A stretch of 64,000 bases of DNA from Paenibacillus sp. FSL H7-0331 (GTDB lineage Bacteria > Bacillota > Bacilli > Paenibacillales > NBRC-103111), in contig NZ_MRTH01000007.1 of NCBI RefSeq assembly GCF_001956045.1, forward strand, positions 124,001 through 188,000. Direction: 5' to 3'. Made by a program: the position numbers and the translations under genes. This document shows, piece by piece, positions 10,601 to 16,800 of this stretch (its first letter is position 1; the number at the start of each line of letters is the position of its first letter). The notes under the pieces are model-generated. The model was not told where the DNA came from. It made no database searches and saw only the letters and a list, made by a program, of their open reading frames with translations.

Positions 10601-10761
10601 ATATTTTCCTGAAACATATCGGCAAATATAAGAAATAGTGCACTGCCCGGGTCCGGGTCCTCAGGCGAAAATCGCCATTCCGGTGTGTAATACGGAACCA
10701 TTTCCTTCATCTGGGCTATCAGGTCCTGCTTATCACGCTGATCAATTTTGGGAGGCTGCAT
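7684..10761 (-). CDS. Large baseplate assembly protein (gp6/J-like, Afp11 position)
   Basis: A 1025-residue protein starting IDQRDKQDLIAQMKEMVPYY, with DPGSALFLIFADMFQENIKRMN near residue 40, typical of the larger of the two eCIS baseplate-wedge proteins. The centre is a long beta-rich insertion. SDSGGEDRHYAIDRAFGRIRFG mirrors the EDRHY block of the next gene, and LKHRGRAVTAKDFEWLAREAYP opens the J-like C-terminal domain. The ATG at 10761 is preceded by GGGGGTGG. It sits between gp25 and the second baseplate protein, the usual eCIS order. Predicted to form the main wedge that links the central hub to the sheath. Confidence 0.85.
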   Translation of the reverse strand: MQPPKIDQRDKQDLIAQMKEMVPYYTPEWRFSPEDPDPGSALFLIFADMFQENIKRMNRVPFKNLVAFMNLFDVSLLPARPASTFLTFRLNSGVQQPVLIPAGTQVAAPSAEGDILFETERLLLLTPAALIAAFLTSKKHDSILQIPEPWVTAAQAGLAAPSPLFQLPDANNLQEHVLYLEHGDMFLLHETARIELEVVHSTKPHEELSLSQRLADPSLAEWLYPTDDGWVPFDRVESEGNRVILHKMQLGEVTQQELSGRSGRYIQCRMKRGSSHTPSLADQRLELDRIHVKTEYVDSLDRGGIAPDMMFYNDIQANADDGFYPFGDQFIPYGTFYVSSDEVLSKRDGMITMTFALKVIPNRFQTEQEQVVDWKLVMKKSSFERPNPPIVAIAQVIWEYWNGSAWVRLDAGREAESLFYRPGEELQRKQVSFRCPQDLEETFVNSHLSHWVRARILQIENLYSALPVYLSPWLEGVKLTYTYPERLYPLRSCLALNHTVMIDQTMQSQGHSGPFQPFFHMEVNHPALHLAFDVPPVKGPISILVSVQPQKLTEKDIPLLEWEYWRAGYSGEGPRWSVLKVIDDTNGLTRTGSLQFAGPADFQRTSLFGKDGYWLRAVNRDDKYDDFSGNVAIPVVNGMYVNTVAAVQQETVHNEYPDPRAGEFASEFQLSRTPVVAETVWVDETGSMAEEEVRLHLEQGTLELDVIRDTDGYIYRLWVRWLPVAHLSDSGGEDRHYAIDRAFGRIRFGDGIHGKLPPKGGLEQIKVTYKVTRGKEGNVGAGQIASLQNSIAFVGGAMNPEAAAGGCDAENQESAMRRGPQQLKHRGRAVTAKDFEWLAREAYPNIARVTCLANYNARVEKEIGCITLVILPQEGVGGLAAFPELKRQVERYVLQRASSMVALPDRIQVIQPAFIEVSVTAYVAVEGMDAVVPTELAAIAKLQQFLDPLAGNYDGKGWEIGQDIHLSMFYALLKSIHSINHVEKLYMSVYKIEDHIRTELDVNSLPSLLHGIIISGMHKVVVTAL

Positions 10762-10822
10762 GCATCCACCCCCTCTCTGTCCGCTTTGTCATAATCGATG
10801 CTTCCACCTTTTTCCCGCTTGT

Positions 10823-11224
10823 TTACTTCGAGCCTTCATGGATATAGAAAGGATACACCAGATTAAACAAATTGTTAGTCGTACGCACTGTATATCGAAT
10901 ACCTATATTGACTCTACCTATGTCTCCATTGTCCACAATGGCCTGAACCTCGATCTCATGCACGCGGGGCTCCCAGTTCTGGATACCCTCCCGAATACTG
11001 CTTTCCAGCAGTCGTAAGGTCGTGGCGTCCGTATTCCCAAATGCAAAGTTAATCACATCGCAGCCAAAATCAGGTCGCATCGTACGTTCTCCCAGAGAGG
11101 TTCCGAGGATGATGCGGATCGCTTCAGCGATATCCTGTTCATATTCCGACATCATGATACGACCTGTTGCCTTGTCCACCTGAATGGGGAATTTCCAGCC
11201 GCGTCCCAGAAATTGTTCGCTCAT
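10823..11224 (-). CDS. GPW/gp25 family baseplate wedge protein
   Basis: About 133 residues. Features of the gp25 fold (T4 gp25, P2 gpW, Afp9): GRGWKFPIQVD, DIAEAIRIILGTSLGERTMRPDFGC and LLESSIREGIQNWEPRVHEIEV. The conserved GER-M-P-FG segment is intact. gp25 connects the baseplate wedge to the first sheath ring and seeds sheath polymerisation. The frame is open further upstream, but ATG at 11224 is chosen because GGGGTGA precedes it and the family begins close to the FLGRGW motif. Confidence 0.88.
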   Translation of the reverse strand: MSEQFLGRGWKFPIQVDKATGRIMMSEYEQDIAEAIRIILGTSLGERTMRPDFGCDVINFAFGNTDATTLRLLESSIREGIQNWEPRVHEIEVQAIVDNGDIGRVNIGIRYTVRTTNNLFNLVYPFYIHEGSK

Positions 11225-11252
11225 CGCTCTCACCCCTTTTCCATCATCTCTG

Positions 11253-11975
11253 CTAATTGATTTTGACCAGACTGCCTTTAATGTTAATGATTCCATCGGA
11301 TTTGATATCCAGCGAAGCGCCTGCTTTCAAAGCCATCGTAGCGGATGCTTCTATGCTAACCTGAGTTGATTTGATATTAATCGCCTTGGTACTCTCGATT
11401 TTCACATCACCCTTCGCATTCAATGTAATGGTCGAGGTACTGCTTTTAATCGTGATCTCGTTAGCCGAGCCGCCTTTGATCTGAATCGCATTATTGCCGC
11501 TCTGCTCCTGAATATCTATCGTATCTGCCTTATCCGAAAATTCGATGGTTTGGCCTTTGTTCGTCTTGATCGTCACTTTGCCGTCACTGTCATTATCATC
11601 AAAGGTCAGCACATGACCTGCACGTGATTTGAATTGACGGATATCGTTCTTATCATTGGCTTTGGGCGAAGGCTGCTTCGTACTCCACAGCACCCCGATC
11701 ACGAATGGCTGGCGAATTTCGCCCAGATGGAAAGCGACCAGCACCTCATCCCCCACTTCGGGAATAAACAGACTTCCCCTGTCCTTACCTGCCATCAGAG
11801 TCGCTATTCGAACCCAGTCGGTTTCCGTCTCCGTTTCCCGCAGCGGGAGCTGCAGCTTGACCCTGGCCAATCCATCGGGATCTTTATTATCCGTCACAAT
11901 TGCTACCATCACGCCATCAATCTTTGGAAAGACTGGCTCGGACATCCCACGGAATGAAAAATCCGGGTAATTCAT
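11253..11975 (-). CDS. Baseplate spike protein, gpV/gp5-like (VgrG C-terminal half)
   Basis: About 240 residues. An N-terminal OB-fold (VMVAIVTDNKDPDGLARVKLQLP) is followed by the family hallmark GDEVLVAFHLGEIRQPFVIGVLW. The C-terminal 100 residues are short beta repeats (ITIKSSTSTITLNAKGDVKI and similar) that form a trimeric beta-helix needle. It is the membrane-piercing spike of the machine. The ATG at 11975 overlaps the stop of the preceding gpD-like gene in a TGATG arrangement, implying translational coupling. In many type VI systems and Afp the two halves are one protein; here they are separate genes. No PAAR tip gene was found nearby. Confidence 0.88.
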   Translation of the reverse strand: MNYPDFSFRGMSEPVFPKIDGVMVAIVTDNKDPDGLARVKLQLPLRETETETDWVRIATLMAGKDRGSLFIPEVGDEVLVAFHLGEIRQPFVIGVLWSTKQPSPKANDKNDIRQFKSRAGHVLTFDDNDSDGKVTIKTNKGQTIEFSDKADTIDIQEQSGNNAIQIKGGSANEITIKSSTSTITLNAKGDVKIESTKAINIKSTQVSIEASATMALKAGASLDIKSDGIINIKGSLVKIN

Positions 11976-13069
11976 CACACCGCATTCCCCCCAACTTGAA
12001 ATCGTGTTACATAGCCGGAATCATCAACAATGTGCAGCGTTGAAATAATATAATAGGGCTGGCTCAGCTTGCTGCCGATTCCACTAAGCTTGATGTAGCG
12101 TCCTGCGCGTATTTCCGGAATACCCATGCATTCCCCATGACCATTGATCAGCTTCATGGATCTTTTATTCAATAAGGCCTCGGCATGCGTCTTCGCTTCA
12201 TCCTGAGAGTCGATGTTGGTATACACATGCTCTTTATAAGTACCCTGTGCTTTCAAAATATCTTTACCCGTCTTGGAATTAGAGCCAAGCTTGGTTACGG
12301 TTGTAGCTGTAGCTTCCACTACCTCCAGCTTTTTATTATCCCAGCCACGTACCGTCACTTCCGTAATTTGATCGGCAAGATTCATATCTATCGACAGCGA
12401 CAGCAGCGATGTGCCCCACTGCAATTCGACAACCGGAGTCATTTCTGTTAGCGGCTTGCGAAAGTACATCGTTTTCCCAACTATAAAAAAATCATAATGC
12501 ACCAGATCGGCTAAATATTGAATGAAGTGATAATCATCAATCTGATTCTGCGATACGGTATTGTACATGGTCGTTGTATCGTCCACCTGCGTCTTGATGC
12601 CGTACGTACCAGCGATTTCCTTGGCAATATCACTATATTTTTTTTGAGTCCATGACTTCGATTTGGAGCCTTTCATCATCAGATACGACATATCCATTCC
12701 CCGAACGAGCAGATTGGGTGTCGTGTCGTCCGAAAAATCAGCTGTAACGGAGGTGATGTACCCTTGAAAAACCGTCGTTAGCTTATCGACGTATCCAAGC
12801 TTGATTTCTACTGCTTTGCCAAGCACAAATACGTCGTTAAGCCATAAAAATTCACGTTGTTCCAAATCAAAAGCGTTCGTAATCTGAAAGAAAAAAGAAT
12901 CTGCCGTCCCTTCCAGGCTGCTTTCTACTTTTAAAATCGATATCGCAATTTCATCGGCTATTTTGCTTCCATTTACCAAGATTTCGAAAGCCGGGGAAAA
13001 AAAATCGCGATATTTTTTTCCCAGCTGGTCCGTTGTAAACTCGCCACTATCCAGCTTAAGCTCTGCCAT
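11975..13069 (-). CDS. Baseplate hub protein, phage late control gpD-like (VgrG N-terminal half)
   Basis: 364 residues. It starts MAELKLDSGEFTTDQLGKKY and contains the gpD/gp27 hub pattern: YVDKLTTVFQGYITSVTADF, then the four-helix region SYLMMKGSKSKSWTQKKYSD, and DDYHFIQYLADLVHYDFFIV. The C-terminal RSMKLINGHGECMGIPEIRAG matches the hub domain that closes onto the spike. Gene order LysM, gpD, gpV, gp25 equals that of PBSX (xkdP, Q, R/S) and Afp7-9. The start ATG at 13069 has GGAGTGA upstream. Predicted to form the trimeric hub adapting the six-fold tube to the three-fold spike. Confidence 0.87.
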   Translation of the reverse strand: MAELKLDSGEFTTDQLGKKYRDFFSPAFEILVNGSKIADEIAISILKVESSLEGTADSFFFQITNAFDLEQREFLWLNDVFVLGKAVEIKLGYVDKLTTVFQGYITSVTADFSDDTTPNLLVRGMDMSYLMMKGSKSKSWTQKKYSDIAKEIAGTYGIKTQVDDTTTMYNTVSQNQIDDYHFIQYLADLVHYDFFIVGKTMYFRKPLTEMTPVVELQWGTSLLSLSIDMNLADQITEVTVRGWDNKKLEVVEATATTVTKLGSNSKTGKDILKAQGTYKEHVYTNIDSQDEAKTHAEALLNKRSMKLINGHGECMGIPEIRAGRYIKLSGIGSKLSQPYYIISTLHIVDDSGYVTRFQVGGNAV

Positions 13070-13075
13070 TGTTGA

Positions 13076-13726
13076 TCACTCCAGCCTTGGAACGGTTATT
13101 CTACGGCCCGGGTCCAGCTTCAACGGATTATCAATCCCATTGGCCCGAGCAATTTCGCGCCATAAACCCGGATCTTCATATTCGGAGGCGGCCATCAGCC
13201 ACAGCTGCTCCCCCTGCTTTAATAATTTTTGCTTGGTGCGGTCCGCAGATTGACGCGGGATCCCTTTGAGCTGTTCATTTTTCGTCTGCCACGAATGGAA
13301 GACCACTTTCAGCTTGGCACGAACCGGAATTCCCGTATCCAGGAACATCGTGAATTTCTGACCAACCGAGATAACGACGCCTTTAAAATCAATTGAGCCC
13401 CATACAAATCGGCATACCGGCGGCGCGTGCAAATCCTTGTCCACATTGAGAAGCTCGGAAATTTTGCGGGTATAATTGCGAACATCAGTAGCAGCCTCCG
13501 AGGTATCAAAAAAGAAATCCATCGACAGGTTGCTGGTCTCTCCGGATACGAACTGACCGATCGGCATAGAAAGACCTGGAACCACTTTCCAAGAATACTT
13601 ATTACTTAAATTGTGGTCGTATTCAGTTGGATTGAACATGACATCGATCTCTTCTTTACGAGTTCCTTTATCGACAATGATCTTTGCTTTTGTAAGTGAC
13701 AATGGTTTCCATCCCTTTCCTTGCAT
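13076..13726 (-). CDS. LysM-domain tail/baseplate protein (XkdP/Afp7-like)
   Basis: 216 residues. The N-terminal 150 residues match the eCIS/PBSX family that begins with a segment like SLTKAKIIVDKGTRKEEIDVMFNP and carries DFFFDTSEAATDVRNYTRKI. The C-terminus is a LysM domain: GEQLWLMAASEYEDPGLWREIARANGIDNP followed by LKLDPGRRITVP. In these machines the LysM domain packs inside the baseplate around the spike and does not necessarily bind cell wall. The ATG at 13726 has a weak ribosome site. A TTG eight codons later (13702) has AAGGAAAGGGATGG upstream and may be the real start. Confidence 0.85.
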   Translation of the reverse strand: MQGKGWKPLSLTKAKIIVDKGTRKEEIDVMFNPTEYDHNLSNKYSWKVVPGLSMPIGQFVSGETSNLSMDFFFDTSEAATDVRNYTRKISELLNVDKDLHAPPVCRFVWGSIDFKGVVISVGQKFTMFLDTGIPVRAKLKVVFHSWQTKNEQLKGIPRQSADRTKQKLLKQGEQLWLMAASEYEDPGLWREIARANGIDNPLKLDPGRRITVPRLE

Positions 13727-13804
13727 CCTGGTACCGTTCGCTGGTTCGTGCCCATCCTCTTTTGTTCTAAAACCCGATGGGATAAAGCTGGCATAACTAC
13801 ACGG

Positions 13805-16800
13805 TTACCTGCCACGCCGCTGACGTTCAAACCGCATCCGTTTCTCAAGCTCACGTGTTACCTTATCTACAATATGATTGACATCCAGCTGTGGAAGCTG
13901 CTTAATCAGCTCATTAATTTGTTCTTTTGTAAGTTCAAGCGGCTCCATGGACTGTATGGTTTCCGAGGATTCCTCGGATTCAGGCTGTCGTTGTCGTCTT
14001 AACAGCTCCAGAATAGGTGTATTCAGATCCTCAGACTGGCTCGATTCGGAATTCGGCAGCTTATGCTCCAGTAGTGCACTCGGTTTTCCAAGCGCTGCCG
14101 ATTGCTGCTGTGAATGTGTGAAAATATCTCCTGATGCTGCGCCCATTCCGGGATTGCCGAATCTTGGCTGCCCATGATGATCGGCTGTATCCTCCCACTT
14201 ATGTGGTCTTACAGAAGTAGGAGCTTGTGCCAAAGATCGCAGCTTGCCTTGGAATTGAATTGTCGCTCTCTGGTTGTTGTCCGCAGCAATCCATTCCTTG
14301 CTCTCTGAGCCTGTAGGCTGCGAGGACTTGCTAAAGACGGCCTGCGGCCTGAATTGCGAAATGCGCTTCACAGATAGTTGAGGTCCGCTGTTCGTATTCA
14401 ACATGGGTCTGTGAGCTTCTGTCCCCTGGTCAGGTTGATTCCTAATCCCGACCAATCCCGACTTCTTGGTGAACAGCTCGGGTGCAGGCGGCTTTGCAGC
14501 TTTACGAAGCATCCGTACAGGTGCAGGTTGCCCGGAGCCATCTGCGAAAGGGATTCTACTGACACCCCGTTGTCTGACTAAGACAGAACGCCCCCTAACC
14601 CCCTCGAACGCAGGCTTAAAGCGATCCTGCTCTACTGCACCCGTCGGCCCGGCAGCTGTAGGATTGTGCATTCGCTGTTTGGCATGGTCTGCTATGCTTA
14701 TGTCGCTGCGCACATCCTGCTGCCATTGAATCGTACCTCCGGTGTTCATTGTGGCAGCTGTGGACACCTGTTCCATATGGTCACTATGATTCGTGCTGTC
14801 TGTAATGATACGACTCTTATTCTGCAATCTGCGCTGCACTGCACTGGATAAACTGTTTGTGCGTTGAAACACTTGTGAGCCATGATCATCAGACTGTTCA
14901 TTAGGTGCTCTGTGCAAAGCTGTTCTTTGAAAAACAGTTCCATTAGATCCTTTTAAACCAGGTCTATTTAGGGCTGAGCCATGTAAGGCAGATCCGTGTA
15001 AGACAAGTCTACTTAAGGTAGAAACTTGTACAACAGAACCCTTTAATGCAGGAGCTCCCTGACCTTGTAAGGTAGATATGATGGGAAACATTTGCAAGCT
15101 TGATCCTTGATAACCCGATGCAGTAGCAATATGGTCTTTATTACGAATACCCGCTGGCTCGATCAATATCGGCGCTGCACCCATGCTTGAATGAATAGCG
15201 CTGAGGCTGCGAGTCTGGATATGCGTTATTTCCTTTAAAGGCGAAGCTTGCGAACGTCCGCTTATCGCAGATTTTGCACCTGAAACAGAAATGATGTCTT
15301 GGTGCGGTGTCATAGAACGTTTCCCTGCAAAATTGTCCAGCGATGGCTGCAAGGATTGCTGAGATGTATATAATGCTCTAGTGCGGTGTATAGGAACCGC
15401 GTTTGCTTTTGTTAATGCTGCTCTTAGTGCCAAGCTTGATGTTGTTCCAGCAGCGTCTCGTGCTATATGTGAACGTACAGCAGACTTATCCGATTTGTTT
15501 ATATGAAAATCGCTTCTTGCCATACTCAGTGCTTTCATACTTCTTATTTCGTTGTTTGCTCTTCTAGCCAACCCCCGTTCACGTATTGGGGCTTGGTTAA
15601 AGGTTGAACTTCCTTTTGCAAACTGATTTCGTTGAATAAATGCTCCCGCTTCACCGTTTACCAACCTCGGTAAGAAAGCAGGTAACATCCTCGATTCTGG
15701 TGAAATGGGTGCTGCATTTGATCCTTGTTTCAAACTTGCTCCTGATTGTGAAACCCCAAGCATCGCCATAAGTCCGACCATCGCGCCTGGTATTACCCCT
15801 GCGTTTGAGTTAGAGGATTTCCTTGCTACATTTCCAACTGCTGAATAATTTGCCTGCTTGCTAATTATAGGTCCTTCACCGTTCGCGAACCCTGTATTTG
15901 ATCGATCTGCAGGCTTTTGCATATGTGTGCCACTCACTGATCTCGCTGTCCGCTGCAGTGATGAGGGCTCTTCTTTGGCACGTGGACTTAGCCCTGATCT
16001 TAATGCGTACCCTATCCCCGCTTCTAGCTTAGCCAGTTCGGGCAGACCCGAGCCTGATCCAGATGAAGGCTGCCAAGGCTCGATCCACTTTTTAGGAGCA
16101 TTTGTTCGGATTGCGGCGTCATTACGCTTACCACGCACCTGATCGGTCTGATTGAAGAATTCCGCTCTGTCGGCCTTGTCGACGATTGAAGGGTCAACAC
16201 TGTTCCTCTGAGATAGCTTAGCGGTTTGCAAAGACTCGCTAGACTGGTCATCCGGTTGCCTGAAATGCTGCAACGTGGCCGCAAGAATGAGCGGACTGGA
16301 TGCTCTGACTTGAGCCACTGTTCGATTGCGGGCTAATACCTGTGACGCAATATGTCGTTCTGTCACGGGTAGCTTACTCATGGTAGCGTGTCGATTCCTC
16401 AAAAGATAGGAAAGGCGTTCAGATAGATTCGGACTCCCGTTCTTCGCATTCCCGCCCCTTAGAGCATTTGAAACACGATCTGTCAGTGCGCCCTCTTTAT
16501 GATTGGACTCGCCCCATCTTGCAGCACTCGATTCGGATTGAATCTCCGAAACCGAGTTGAACCTATGGTTTAATGCTTGTCCTCTTCGACTACGGTTGCC
16601 TGTCTTCATCTGCTCGGTCGTATTTCTGCTTTGTCTCTGTTGAATAAGCGGGTGGTCTACGCCGATCCATTGCCGCTCTCTTAAAGTAGTTATCACAGGA
16701 AGCTGCAGGGCTAATATGACATTGCTGGCGTTAAGGCTTGATATTTTACGTCTAGCTATATCGTTGAAGCCCGGCAGTGTACCCGGTCCACCTTCTCGAT

